Shown here in pieces: positions 11,301-22,751 of a stretch of DNA of 64,000 bases; positions within the stretch are counted from its first letter, which is position 1, and each line of letters starts with the position of its first letter. The stretch covers positions 60,001-124,000 of the forward strand of contig JBBHKE010000589.1 of NCBI GenBank assembly GCA_037447655.1, in the 5' to 3' direction. The notes under the pieces are model-generated. The model was not told the DNA's origin and searched no databases. It saw only the letters and a program-made list of their open reading frames with translations. The position numbers and the translations under genes were made by a program. This stretch comes from Zygnema cylindricum. Lineage: Eukaryota; Streptophyta; Zygnematophyceae; Zygnematales; Zygnemataceae.

Positions 11301-14300
11301 TTGCACTTTTTGCACGGAAGGTGTACATGTTTTCACATCACTCTCAGTAACATGAATGAAGATTATGTGTATGATCCTATACAAGTTCTACATCACGTCT
11401 TGGAATAGCAAAATGACTAAAAAAGATTTCCCTCTATACCATTTTGTAAGCTTTGGTCATATGTTATTCCTCACCATCTTGTCAATTTCTCCTTTGTGTT
11501 TCTTGGTTGGACTGTACTTTTTTTACAGGGTATGACATCACTGGAAGTGATGCAGGAGGTGGTGACTGCTGCAGGACAAGCTGGGATTAGAGTGATTCTG
11601 GACTATCATCGAATTAATAGTACAAACCCGTTAACAGGAGCTCCGGAGCATGGTTTATGGTATAATGAGACTTATCCCACAGAATACTTTCTAAACACCT
11701 GGAAGAACGTCACAATGGCCTTCAGAAACAATTCTGCTGTAGTTGGGGTGAGTTAAAAATCGTCTGTCGGAAACCTTAGGGTATTCCTGTGATGGACTTT
11801 CAGACATTTTTTCCTGCTTTGTGTTCACTTTCTTTCCAACTCTCTATCTCTCTCAGAATTGAGTGTAAAAAGGGTATGTCCTGCGTTTACATCCTTTATC
11901 AGAAACTTTGGGCCCAAAAGGAAACTTCTTTTTCCACTCTTGGAGTCGTCAAATCGTTGCCTTAAGCCCCAACCTGTTTTGCCGATTCGTCTAATATTGC
12001 CATGTCAATTTAAACCAAAATACTTATTCATGGAGCAGATCTTTTTTTGGGGATTTCTCTTTCCCTCATTCACAAATGTTTTTTTTCTTTTATAGGTGGA
12101 CCTTTTTAATGAGCCTTATCGAGCAGTGTGGGACATGAGCGATAAGGAGGAAAACTGGCGTAATGCAGCCAAAAGGTGCTATTCATCATTCATTCCCCAT
12201 TCTCTTAAACAAGTCAATTTTCAAATGAAAACTCACATGTCAACAGAATAACGACATTTTGTTCCTCCGTTCTCTTAACAAGTCATCTTTCAAATGAGAA
12301 GACACTATGACGACAGAATAATGACATATTGTTCCTCCATTTCCCTAAACAAGTCATTCTTCAAATGAAACACACTATGACAACAGAATAATGAAGATAT
12401 TGTCAGACTAAGTTTTGCCAATCAAACATGTATTGAACATCTAGAAAGTGAAAGCAGGAAGGATCTTTCTGAAAAGACTTTGATGAAACTTGTCAGAAGA
12501 AAATGTACGAAACTAGCACCTTATGATGTTCATGACCATTAGTGTTGTCCACATTATTTATGAATTAAGTCCGTTGATAGGTTTTATATTTAGCACAAAG
12601 CCAGTAAGTAACAATGGCGTAGAGTGTTAACGGTTATGCAATGATTAACTTGTTAGCACAATCCACACTATTAATATTAAGGGATTTTCCATCCGAATCT
12701 AGCTGTTGATCAATTTGTTTTGTGTTTCACTGTTGCTGACACAGTCCACATTATTAGTGGTAAAGGACATGCTTTTCCTATCTCACTGTTGATTAACTGG
12801 TATGTGGTATAATCGACACTATTGATGGTAAAGGATACACTGACAAAATGTAGCCATCGATCAATTTGGTATGCAGTACAATCCACACTATTAATGATAA
12901 ATGATGCAGTGAAAAATCTAGCCGTTGATCAATTTTGGTTATGTGGTTCAGTGCTGCGGATGTGATCCAGAATTTGATGCCTGATTGGCTGATTTGCATT
13001 GAGGGGATTTTTCGTGACTCCAATTGGGGAAGCAACTTACAGGATCTCGTCCAATATCCGATCACCCTGAAGGTCAGTGTCCCTAGAAAACACACTGTTT
13101 ACTAACATTATTTTGATCCACACTACTTATCATTCCAGTTATCTTAGAAACTTTGTTAAGGTGTGATAATGTTACGAAGTTTCCTGAGGTGCGCTAGTGC
13201 ACATGAAGAAGCTCGTACTTATAAACTAAGTCTATTTAGGGAACTTTTTAAGGTGAATCAGCTAAAATTGTTTATGACAAAAAGTAAAATTGGGTGGGGT
13301 TGATCATAGTTTGGAAGAACTTAATCCATAGTCGTAGTGCTAGCGTGCAAATGGAATCCACAGTAGACCGTGTAGTGTTATTAAATTTTGATGCTTTTTT
13401 CGCTGCTTAAATCAACATTTCTTCGTGCACACATGCCTCATTTTCGTTTGGAGACCGCCAACAAGAATGTAAGGATCTTACCTTTCCATCGCAACCGTTG
13501 GATTTAATAATCCGACAAGTTTCCACAGAGAAATGTTGATTTTAAGCGGCAGAAAAGCATTAATGTTATTTACGATACAGGGTGTAGCTTAGGTGGAGAA
13601 AGCGTTAATTAACATTTCCGTTAATCAGTCTTACAGGACTTTTTTCTTGTTTCCTAGAAGAACTTGGGCACCAGCAGATGATATTTTTTCTGTGTGTTTG
13701 GCTGATGATTGGTTTTTTCTTTTTTAGCCATTCATGTAACTTGCAATTTTGGGTTTTTCAGGTTCCAAACAAAATTGTCTATACAGTTCATGACTATGGG
13801 CCACTTGTTGCAAACAACTCGTGGCTGAGTAGTAGTGATTTTCCACTTAACCTCGTGGATCATTGGGACAGAACCTATGGTTTTGTGAAAAAGCGAGGAA
13901 TTGCGCCACTTTGGATTGGAGAATTTGGAACAAGAGCCAATTTTTCCACCAATGTGAATGTGTATGAATCTATTGAGCAGCAGTGGTTCTATAAATTTAG
14001 AGATTACATCAGGTATTACTTCCTCCTACCTTCTCCATCTGAGTGACATTCTCGAGCGAGAAAAAAAAAATGATAATTTTTTCCAGTTCTTATTGCACGA
14101 CATCAGTCAGGAATTTAACCTTTTTATATTCCTCTGAAAAGTTTTCCTTGCTGAAATTTCGTCAACTGTTTTCGTGGAACATGAGACGGGAGTATGATGC
14201 ACACAAGATTTGAAAATTGCGGCATCTGTTTATATGCTTTTTTCGTGATTTATTATTCAGTTGAGTTTGCTTCATGACATTGAGTTTGACTACCGTGTGT

Positions 14301-15409
14301 GGTGCTTTTGATGGTTCGATGAACAGTGAAAACAATTTAGTGTGGACTTATTGGCAATGGGGCCCAAACTCCTTCGACACGGGAGGGATCCTTACAGATG
14401 ATTGGCTGACAGTGCACCAATATAAAATTGACCTTTTAAAGCCAATCATGTATCCACAATTCAAGTGGGTGCTTCTAATCTTGATACCTTAACATCTATC
14501 CTTTCTATGATTGAAGCTATCAACAATTGAGGATGTATTGCTATTGTTCACTAAAATTAGTCCCAGCATAACAAATGCATTTTATAAGGAAAGAAGTATG
14601 TACTGATATTTTATTACAGTACACGGTCCAGCATTATTAGTGTTTGACGTTTTTCGGGCACTCAAATCAATTTCCTTATCACTGAGATTTACTTTTTTTT
14701 CACCAAAAGAGAAATCTGATTGTTGACCATCGAGTTAAACAATTTCGATTGCCCAAAAAATGTTTAACACTAAAACTGATAGGCAGTGTAGTTTTCTCAC
14801 CTTAATAATCGGAGCCAAGCTTTTCTTTTCGATACCGTGTCTGCTTATGTGCCCACAGATGTTGATAGTAATTTAAGTTAGCAATAGGCTCCATATTGCA
14901 AAGAAAGTCAGCTGTTTTTCCAGATCGATTGAATTACTACTTAATTGGTTTCTGTAAAGTAATTCTATCCTCTTCCAAAAAATTAGTGGCTCTTGTGTAT
15001 TTTCCTTAATCGCCAGTTATACATACTAGCAAACTAAATTGGGAGGACATGAAACAATCCGCTGACAACCAAATGAACATTCTTGCAATTGCAGAAAATC
15101 TGCAGAGGAATGAGCATAAAATGAGTTTTAACCGGATGCTTGAAAGAAACCATTTCAGTTGCTACTTTTCTTTTCTTTCTTGTCAGTCATGTTCACCATC
15201 TTCACTATGTGGAATTCTGTAATTTCAGGCTAAAGTCCGACCCCTTGCAACTAACTCCTAATGGAGGTCCCGGTTCCTACTATGCTCCCCCTCCTTCTGC
15301 AAATCCGGTTCCACTACCCCCAAGTGGCGCTTTACGGTCGCTTGGAGGAGTTTGCGTTTGGAGTTTGCTTGGTGCACTCCTATTGGCCAATTGGTTTGTT
15401 GGGTGGTGA
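8330..15409 (+). CDS. Secreted glycoside hydrolase family 5 (cellulase-like), ten exons, predicted GPI anchor
   Basis: Exons: 8330-8344, 9416-9496, 9772-9861, 10197-10403, 11529-11747, 12096-12175, 12952-13072, 13762-14012, 14327-14464, 15229-15409; GT-AG borders keep one frame of 460 residues. Residues 1 to about 22 form a signal peptide (MAPLKSLSLAVAFLALGVTL). The catalytic barrel follows: GINFGGFEASG (about 67-77), NLIRLPFS with Arg105, ILDYHR with His158, LFNEP with acid/base Glu210, VYTVHDYG with His281, WIGEFGT with nucleophile Glu325, and VWTYWQWG near 360. These are the invariant GH5 residues. A Pro-rich linker then leads to a hydrophobic end (GVCVWSLLGALLLANWF), as in GPI-anchored wall enzymes. 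Several NxS/T sites occur. The exon 9 acceptor is a choice: CAG at 14324-14326 continues DYIS-ENNLVWTYWQWG naturally, while the acceptor at 14260 gives a stop. Substrate (beta-glucan or mannan) cannot be decided; the nearest style is the bacterial and oomycete cellulase subgroup. Confidence 0.85.
12190..12410 (+). repeat. Minisatellite in GH5 intron 6, period about 74 bp, three units
   Basis: Units share ACAAGTCA..TTTCAAATGA, then CACTATGACAACAGAATAATGA, then TTGTTCCTCC. They sit just after the donor at 12176. Confidence 0.7.
12650..12951 (+). repeat. Second minisatellite in GH5 intron 6, running into the splice acceptor
   Basis: Four degenerate units of about 70-80 bp share ACAATCCACACTATTAATG, AAAGGA and AGC(C/T)GTTGATCAATTTGGT. 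The last unit ends in TTATGTGGTTCAG, the acceptor used for exon 7. An earlier unit contains GGTATGCAG near 12870, an additional potential acceptor. Confidence 0.65.
13366..13584. mobile_element. MITE, CACCG/TA family, in GH5 intron 7
   Basis: The right end reads TTATTTACGATACAGGGTG-TA and the left end TA-GACCGTGTAGTGTTATTAA. Inside, GCTTAAATCAACATTTC near the left pairs with GAAATGTTGATTTTAAGC near the right. The middle (TCGTGCACAC, GGAGACCGCC, ATCTTACCTTTC, TCGCAACCGT) matches the copy at 19009-19224. Confidence 0.7.
14622..14788. mobile_element. MITE, CACCG/TA family, short copy in GH5 intron 9
   Basis: TA-CACGGTCCAGCATTATTAG at the left and CTGATAGGCAGTG-TA at the right are diverged inverted ends. 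TTTTTCGGGCACTCAAATC at the left pairs loosely with GATTGCCCAAAAAA at the right. Confidence 0.6.
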
Positions 15410-15464
15410 GGGGAGCAGGTGCAATTGGTCAGGTTCATATTTACTACGCTCAAAGGATTACAAA

Positions 15465-15495
15465 GGAGAGCAATAAACAAAGAAAATAAAGTCTT
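15465..15495 (+). promoter_or_regulatory. Probable polyadenylation signal of the GH5 gene
   Basis: AGCAATAAACAAAGAAAATAAAG lies 60-80 bases after the stop and offers an AATAAA hexamer plus an overlapping AAATAAA. The cleavage position is not defined by sequence alone. Confidence 0.5.
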
Positions 15496-16828
15496 AACGC
15501 CTCATGACCTGGTCTCACTCCTATTTATTATCCATCATTTATCATTCACCATCAGATTTAGTAGTTTTAGTGATTGTAATTTATAGAGCCGTAAAATCTA
15601 GGGCTAGAATGCAGGCTGTGTGAGACTATTCAGAAACGGATTTGATTGTAGTCAATTGGATTTCCTGAATAAAAAAAAAGACAACCGCGATTTTTTTTCG
15701 ATGTTTTGTTCGCACTTCGGAATTGATTGGTGATTGTGCTTTGGACGGGCCTTTAAAGTTGTGTAGTTGGACAACACATGTGTCTATGTTTAATTGTGCG
15801 ATTCCTGATTCATCCCTTTTATTTCATAGGCTATTGCCATTTCTCCCAATTTGATCTGAACAGTACAGTAGTTCAATGAGGGTGACGACAGATAAATGCA
15901 AAAAACACTGTTTCTACATGTTTCACTTGCGAAATCTCCCAAACTTTTCAATGATGTTCTTGCCATTCAGACTTCATGTCCCTTGTCCACTGGCCTCCGT
16001 TATGACGAATGTTATAGCACGAGGAAAACATGCCAAGCTGATGTATTTTTAAGGGTCGCTAACTACAAAAAATGTGGAAACACAGAAAGCCTTTTGTACC
16101 AATTTTAGAGCATGCGAATTAGGATAATGTAACTTCCATGGGTGGGTGGAAGACAAAACAGTAATCTGGACTAACAGAAGTCGGTGCACATATGCCCAGC
16201 CTTGTAATGAATGCAGCTCCCTAGGCTTTGATACAACAAGAAATCTAAAAGAGGGGTTTGCGTTGACATGAACATTGTTTTCCTTGGCTTCAAAAACTTG
16301 AGAGTTTTCAAAATTCCATATCTCTTGCCCTACAATTTAAAGCATAAGATTTGGCTTGTCCAAATCAAAGGCAGAAAAGGCAAAAAATTTGAAGAAATTT
16401 TGACTCAATTGTTTCGGTGACAAACGGAGAACTACATAGTGAAAGCGATACGTAATTACGTACACAGGGAAGATTCGAGGTACATTCGTATCGGAAAGGG
16501 GACCGAAACTTGTCAGTGATTCGTACAAATGCGTACTGACTTTGATGTTTACCGTACAGCCCTCGCTTCACGTATCGTCTTAAAGATTGCTGTAAAAAAA
16601 ACCACCGTATCCTCCGTACAAAATTTCTGCTCTTTTAGAAACTCCAATGTGATGTACCTGTGGTACTTGCTGATTCCTTCTTCAGTTCTTCCTCTCGCCA
16701 GCTTCCCTTCAACCTTTCACTAAAAGATACTGAAAATTCACCACCTTTTGTAAGGTCGCAGACAGATCTTCCTAGCAATCCATTAATTCTATAACAATTT
16801 CGTAAAAGAGTGGGAAATTAGGGTTACC
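15496..16828. other. Intergenic stretch without recognised gene
   Basis: Several frames of 60 to 70 codons occur on both strands (for example 15896-16108), all without domains, start context or splice support. I see no repeats shared with the rest of the window. Confidence 0.4.
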
Positions 16829-16993
16829 ATGCCGCCTCGACGCTCCAACATGGCCAAAATGGACCTTCTATCTCTCGGTAGTCTTCGAAACATGCCTCGG
16901 GAATTCCTGCCTCTCCTCCTTTTCCTGCTTTTTCTCGCTTACATCGCCTACTTTCTCTCCATAAACAAGGATGTAGACATGCCAAGACACTGA
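16829..16993 (+). CDS. Small ORF, 54 residues, single predicted membrane helix
   Basis: ATG at 16829, TGA at 16991. The product starts basic (MPPRRSNMAKMD), and residues 28-45 form a hydrophobic helix (LPLLLFLLFLAYIAYFLS) followed by a short charged tail. Codon use is C-rich at third positions, unlike the AT-rich flanks, which is the main reason to list it. It may equally be a fragment of a larger gene or of a transposon, since the gap at 17170 lies just downstream. I do not recognise it. Confidence 0.3.
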   Translation: MPPRRSNMAKMDLLSLGSLRNMPREFLPLLLFLLFLAYIAYFLSINKDVDMPRH

Positions 16994-17169
16994 TTTATCT
17001 TTCTGAGTGACCTCTCTTTCATCCGCTACATTCGCTCTTTTTCGTCCTTTTCCTCCTCTCCGTCCTTAAGGGCTCCGTACAAAGCTTCTGATGGCTCTCT
17101 ATCTTCCAGGTAAAACCGGTACAACCTCGCAGCTCCGCCGTACCATTGGGATTAAAGGGTGAGAAAATG

Positions 17170-17181
17170 NNNNNNNNNNNN
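17170..17181. other. Assembly gap (12 N)
   Basis: Twelve unresolved bases between unrelated-looking sequences; continuity across the gap should not be assumed. Confidence 0.98.
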
Positions 17182-17295
17182 GAGGGGTTAGGGCCATCTC
17201 GGGCGGCTACCATTGTCAGTACGGTCCGAACAAACAGGGACAGCAAAAGAAAGGCTTCCAAAAATGCTAAGCTTTAGCAGGTTTAGCGTGGCTAC

Positions 17296-17385
17296 CTCCC
17301 TCTTTCCCTCTCTCTCATCCTCTCTCTCTCCCTCCCTCTCTCCCTCTGCCTCCTTCCCCCCTCCTCTCTCTCTCCCTCTCTTGGT
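17296..17385. repeat. (CT)n/(CCCT)n polypyrimidine satellite
   Basis: TCTCTCCCTCC-type low complexity. The frames across it are Ser/Pro/Leu or Arg/Glu/Gly repeats. Confidence 0.85.
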
Positions 17386-17700
17386 AGCTGACAAACAGAA
17401 CACGACGGTGACTTCGACGTCAACCCTCTTTGAGAAGACTTCTTTGAAATGAAAGAGTTGTATCAAATCACACCCCAAATTAAATTTAATGTAAAGGTTC
17501 CAGGAATTCAAAATAAATTCTTAAGAACCTTCAAACTTCATTATAAACCAACTTAAGAGAAAACTTAAATAAAACTTAAGGACCTTGGAAATGTAATTTA
17601 AATTAAACCCCACACTAAACTATGTTGAGAAAGTAAAGTTTCTTCAGAAGAGTTTCTCCCAACTGCAGCTTCAGTGGCAGCACAAGACAAACAGTCGATG

Positions 17701-17790
17701 GTTCTCTCCCTCTCTCTCTCCTCCCCCCTTCCTCCGTCTCCCTCTCTCCCTCCCTCTCTCTCTCCTACTCTCTCTCCCTTTCTCCCTCCA
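17701..17790. repeat. Second (CT)n/(CCCT)n satellite
   Basis: Same composition as the tract 400 bp upstream. It directly precedes the dispersed repeat starting near 17805. Confidence 0.85.
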
Positions 17791-17804
17791 TCGGTGCGAT
17801 TTGG

Positions 17805-18900
17805 ACGATTTCGAATCGTAAAAACCTTCGGAAAGAAAACGACAGGGACAAACAAGCCTGGCATGACTGTTACCATCGGCGGGCTCTACCGGGATTGGGG
17901 AGTTTACAGGAGGGGCTTCCCGAAGTTCAGTTATGTCCGGTGTTGTTTTGTCTTTATTAGGGTTTTATATTTTGTTGTCTGTTTTGTTTTAATTTTTTTC
18001 CCGGGTCCTTGCTCCGTCATGTTCGCTGATAATTTTTTATTCGCAATGTTGTTTTATATTTGCTTGCTTTGATTTTGTATGACATTTCTTACCTTCAACT
18101 TGCCTTTTTCGTTTTCAAGTTTCCATGTACACAAAAAGTGTCTATCGTTACACTTTTTTAAGAAAACTGTTTACAGCTACTATTACCAAAGGGCAGCAAG
18201 TCGCCTCAACTCTTATTTATACAGTTACCTCACTACCTTTTAAAAGTTATTTTTTCGTTTTTTTAGTAATACTACATAGCATTGTACTTTAGATTAGTCT
18301 CGACCAATGTGAGCTTCCGAAAAGGTGTTGGAACAGTTTTTTCCTCTGTTTGCTTTCTAGTTTCTGACAACGTCGTTCTCGTGCGCGTTCTAGCTATTCT
18401 TTCATAGTCAAAATGTAGAAATTTAAAAACACTGCAAATTTAGACTATTCAGAAGAAAATCCACAAACTGAACTTGCTGAACCGTTTTCATTTTACTGTT
18501 CTTTTTCTGTAACTGACATATACCTAGTGGTGAGGAAAACAAACCTAGGTACACCGCCCGTCGACATTAGCGTTAAGAGTTTTTTAGTGTTAATGCGAAA
18601 TTATAATTAACAGTTAACAATAACTGCAAGGGGACGTGACAGATTGTAGCTAACGTCCTTAAATAGGATTGGTAACACTGTATTGTGATTTTTGGCCTAA
18701 AAATAGGTAATGAATCAGTGTTATTAACTCTAATAATGATGGGCGGTGCAGCAGTGGTAATACTTACATTGCATCGCTTTTTGAAAAATATCCAGATATA
18801 ATATGATTCGGGCATCGCATTTTAATCAGTAAAATCTCTATCAAAACACAATATTGCATTCGATACAATGATATATGAAATACAGTATGTTTATAGTACA
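17805..18900 (+). repeat. Dispersed repeat, copy 1 (partner at 36515-37130)
   Basis: It shares GAATCGTAAAAAC, GATTGGGGA(A/G)TTTACAGGAG, GGGCTTCCCG, GATAATTTTTTATTCGC and TTTTCGTTTTCAAGTTTCC with the partner. The homology resumes at 18780 (GAAAAATA..CATCGCAT..TCAGTAAA), so this copy holds about 490 bp of extra sequence (18293-18779), including the MITE at 18552. It may be the 3' part of a retroelement; no ORF remains. Confidence 0.7.
18552..18748. mobile_element. MITE, CACCG/TA family
   Basis: TA-CACCGCCCGTCGACATTAG at the left and CTAATAATGATGGGCGGTG-CA at the right form the inverted ends. The right flank is CA instead of TA, a single substitution. Confidence 0.75.
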
Positions 18901-19008
18901 GAGGTACAACATTTTAAACACAAAGTACAATAGAAAAATGGAACAAGTACTTAGTCTGAATTTGAGTGATTCCGCGTCAACTATTTCAAGTACAATCCTT
19001 TGCTACTA

Positions 19009-19224
19009 CACCTTACATCGCTATTAGCGTTAATAATTTTTTCGCCCCAGAAAACATATTTTCTCCGTACACATTTGCCCAATTTTCAATATAAGACCGC
19101 CAACCGGAAGCTGGGAATCTTACCTTTCAATCGCAACCGTGAGATCCACAGTCCAACATATGGTACGGAGAAAAGATGTTTTAAGAGAGGAAAAAAACAT
19201 AAACACTAATAGCGATTCACGGTG
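19009..19224. mobile_element. MITE, CACCG/TA family
   Basis: TA-CACCTTACATCGCTATTAGCG and CACTAATAGCGATTCACGGTG-TA are the inverted ends. AAAACATATTTTCTCCGTACAC in the left half pairs with TACGGAGAAAAGATGTTTT in the right half, so the whole element can fold back. Confidence 0.8.
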
Positions 19225-19526
19225 TAGGGTTCATCAATTAAATTTGAGTGAGTGTTCTTTTCACATATTCATAAATTAGTGTTAATGATTCGATTTTATT
19301 AGGTGGCCCATAATGAGCCACGCATCAAAACATATTTTAATGTGGTTAAAGCCGATATACGTTATTAATGATGACGATTTAATAACTCGAAGACCGATGA
19401 CGGGTATACACAGTCTATCGCAGTTAGTGTAAATAACACTCATTCGGTTGCGAATTTTTCGAGCGAAAAAGAACGGGAAATTAAAAGAAAAATAAAGAAA
19501 AGGAGAAAAAAAAAACAGCGCAATAC

Positions 19527-19616
19527 CTGACAAACTTTGGGTGGACTCTGAGCCTCTTTCCATCCAGCAATACCTCCAACCTCTCCACCTTCTATGTCCA
19601 TTTTCAAAATATCCAC
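19527..19616 (-). CDS. Single exon of an FkbM-type methyltransferase-like gene
   Basis: On the minus strand a 90-nt frame is bounded by a good acceptor (TTTTGTTTTCAG) and a donor (GTATTG). It reads VDILKMDIEGGEVGGIAGWK and continues EAQSPPKVCQ. The block DILKxDIEGGE is the hallmark of FkbM/METTL24-like SAM-dependent methyltransferases (Methyltransf_21 and related), where the acidic pair lies in a strand of the Rossmann core. Exon length is an exact 30 codons in phase 0. I found no flanking exons: the upstream side (higher coordinates) is made of segmental repeats and the downstream side of a MITE. It is either an isolated exon fragment or part of a gene whose other small exons I cannot see. 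Confidence 0.45.
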
Positions 19617-20084
19617 CTGAAAACAAAAATACAAAAGAAAAAATGTAGCAAGAGAAAATGGCCAATCAGAAAACTTGAAACCATTTACGGTTATCGGGAT
19701 TTTTTTAAAACACCAAAGTACAAAATTGTTATTTGATCTTTCCTAAAAAAACAAGCTGCAAAATTGTTACTGAGTTTTTCTCATAAGAAGCCAATCCATA
19801 AAATTGATAGTTAATACTTCTTAAATAACCGAGCAAGTTGTTATTCAGTGGGTTTTTGTGTAAAAAGCCATCCAATTATCACCAGTTGTGAGCACTGAAC
19901 TTCCGTACTCAGGTTCAGAAAAAACAAAAAAAGTTGGGCTTTTAAAACTCACATTAACAAATTCTTTTCTGCCATTCCTTTTTTTTCGCTTTTAAAACGA
20001 CCGGTTTATATCCATTTGAAACATGGAATATTATAAATTCCATTGCATAAAAACCAGATTCAACCAAATTTCTCTCCCTTTTAC

Positions 20085-20165
20085 CATTCAACATCCTATT
20101 ATCCTTCAAAATCTTGTTATCATTCAAAATCTTGTTATCCTTCAAATTCCTTCCTCCGAAAAAAC
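20085..20165 (-). repeat. 18-bp minisatellite, about three units
   Basis: CAAAATCTTGTTATC(A/C)TT repeats; on the minus strand it reads KDNKIL-NDNKIL-KDNRML. It lies within a 99-codon minus frame (19954-20253) that otherwise has no recognisable domain, so I do not call that frame a gene. Confidence 0.6.
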
Positions 20166-20194
20166 TCTTTCTAATTAAAGATTTCGGAGAGCAA

Positions 20195-22750
20195 ACACGA
20201 ACAAAAAATGATGATTCCATAATTGATTCACGACTGACAGCAACATCCACCATTCACTTGCCATGGCCTACATTGTTACAGCCTCGCTACAGGACAAAAA
20301 GTGAAATAATTACGAACGGAATACGGGGCGACAACCGGACATTTAAACGAGTGCCAATGGAAAACATGAAGGGGAGCTAGGACCTGTCAAGGCAAGGCTA
20401 AATACATACCCGAAGGACGAATGTTTTGAAAACACATTTTTGAACACACCAAAGAAACTCCAAATTTGTAATCGAATACCTCGTTTGCTAGAATGAAGAT
20501 TGTACAAAGGAAATGTAAATCCCCGCATTTTTTGCTGTCACGACAATAATGACGATGTCGATTCATAATTTTTCAAGGCATAATTCTAGAACTTGTGGTT
20601 CTGCAATCATACAAGAATAACAAAAGTGAACTTGAGAAGATGACAGTAAATGGTCCTGATACACCATATTTGCAAAAAGAACCACTACACAACAAAGACA
20701 ATTTGCAAATTGTGACTATTTCACTAAATTCTTTAAACATTACTCCTGATGAAGTAAAACATGTACATCATCAGCCGTTGTTTTCCTCCAAGATATACTT
20801 TTGAAAGGGGGAGAAAGAAAACATTTGCAAGAAAAGAAATCAAACACTATAGCGTAATAATTGACATTCAACTCTTCTTCGTACAAACTTGCTAAACTCC
20901 TGAATGTTTTATTCAATTCTATTCCAAACCTAATGTAGAGAGAGAAAGACCTTGGAGAGAGAGAGAGGAGAGAGAGAGAGAAACCCATGAGAACGATGTC
21001 ACAAAGAAAGTTGATGACTTTATTTCAAAATAGGTGGTTTTGAATAACAAGAACGTTAAAAACGCTTATCACAAAACAAAAACATCATCATTCATAACTG
21101 CTTCCTTTTCAAAATCTACACCATACCATCCCATACATACATCCCACTTACTGGAGATTATCTTCAAATTTATGGGAATGTGTTTTCCTCAAGTCTTCCC
21201 TTCCTCAAGTGCTCCCGGATTCCAATACGGGAGAAGGTTCAAAAGTTCTAACTTGTGACAATCAAAGAGAATCACATACGTTTTATGCCTTCCTCAACAT
21301 TCCCTTCATCCTCGCCTCTGCAAGGAACCACATATCCCATGGCAAGTTCACTATTTCATCGTTGATATGAGGAGAACATACAAAATAACCAAAAACGATG
21401 ATTCCATAATTGATTCTCGACTGACAGCAACATCCAGCATTCACTTGCCATGGCCTAATTGTTACAGCCTCACCATATTGTAAAAAGTGAAATAAATACC
21501 AATGGAATACAGAGCGACAACCAGACATTTAAACGAGTGCCAATGGAAAACATGAAAAGGAAGCTATCACCTTTCACAGCAAGGCTAAATACATAACGGA
21601 AGAATGAATGTTTTGCACATACGTTTTTGAACACACTAAAGAACTCCAAACTTGTAATCAAAGACCACCTTTTTTGAATTGAAGATTGTACAAAGGGAAT
21701 GGCAATTTCCCACAATTTTTGCCTTCACGACAGCATAGCGATGTCGCTTCATCATTTTTCAATACAAAATCTTAGAACTCGTGATTCTGCGGTTAAACAA
21801 AAATAACAAAAATGAACTTGTGAAGATGATAGGACATAATCCTGATACCACATATTTGCAAAAAAAAAGCATTACGCAACAAAGATAAGTTGTGAGAATA
21901 GTGAATATTTCATTACTTCCTTTAAATATTACTCGTGATGAAGAAAAACCTGTGTATTTTTGGACGTTCACTATGATTTCATCCAAGATATACTTTTGAA
22001 AGGGCGAGAAGGAGAACATTTGCAAGAAAGGAAATCTAAAGTTTTAATGTAACAATTGACATTCAACTCTTCTTCGTACAAACTAAAAAGAATCCTAAAT
22101 GTCTAATTCAATTATATTCCAAACTTATTGTAAGACCAAAAGCCTAAAAGCCTAGTAAACAACGTCACATGAATTTGAATAATTCATCGAAAAGCAACAC
22201 AAAATTGGAGTTTCTAGGGGAAATTAGTTTAAAGAAAAGGAGACCTCTGCCAGAGGGAAAAAAATCATCCTTCGTCGTCCACCACCTTTTAACAATCTCC
22301 ACAATAGCATCCCCCTAATAATCACAAATTTACTAAAACATAATCCTCAGAAATTTTAGACAATATAATTATCCCTCACTTCCATAATACGCAAGCAATC
22401 AAGCAAATTTAGAAGGTACTAACATGTGATGGTGGAAAAGCACCTCAACACACAACAACACAGCGGCATTTTTCATCCTCCCTTCAGATCCTCTTCGTCT
22501 GCACCTCTAGAAGTACGAATACGAAGTGGTACATGAGATGAGGAGAGCATATAAAAGAACCAAAAACAATGATTCCAAAATTGTTCCGGAAACTGACAAC
22601 AATGATCGGCTTTCGTTTTTCATAGCCTCACCAAGCGGCAAAAAGTGGAATGAGTACCCATGAAAAACACGAAAACAGAAAACATAATGAGAGAGTGCAA
22701 GACTATCGCACTCACACTTTACTACACATTAAAGAAGCGCCGAATCTTCT
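20195..22750 (-). repeat. Repeated 3'-flank modules of the mTERF duplications (three copies)
   Basis: A module beginning near 20195, 21380 and 22555 carries GATGATTCCATAATTGATTC, TGACAGCAACATCCA, CATGGCCTA, AAAGTGAAATAA and CCAATGGAAAACATGAA. A second block (near 20590-20860 and 21780-22050) shares AACAAAAGTGAACTTGAGAA and AGATATACTTTTGAAAGGG. Other copies are at 28730, 29730 and 31610, each time on the 3' side of an mTERF copy or standing alone. No reading frame is conserved between copies. Confidence 0.75.
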
Positions 22751-22751
22751 T

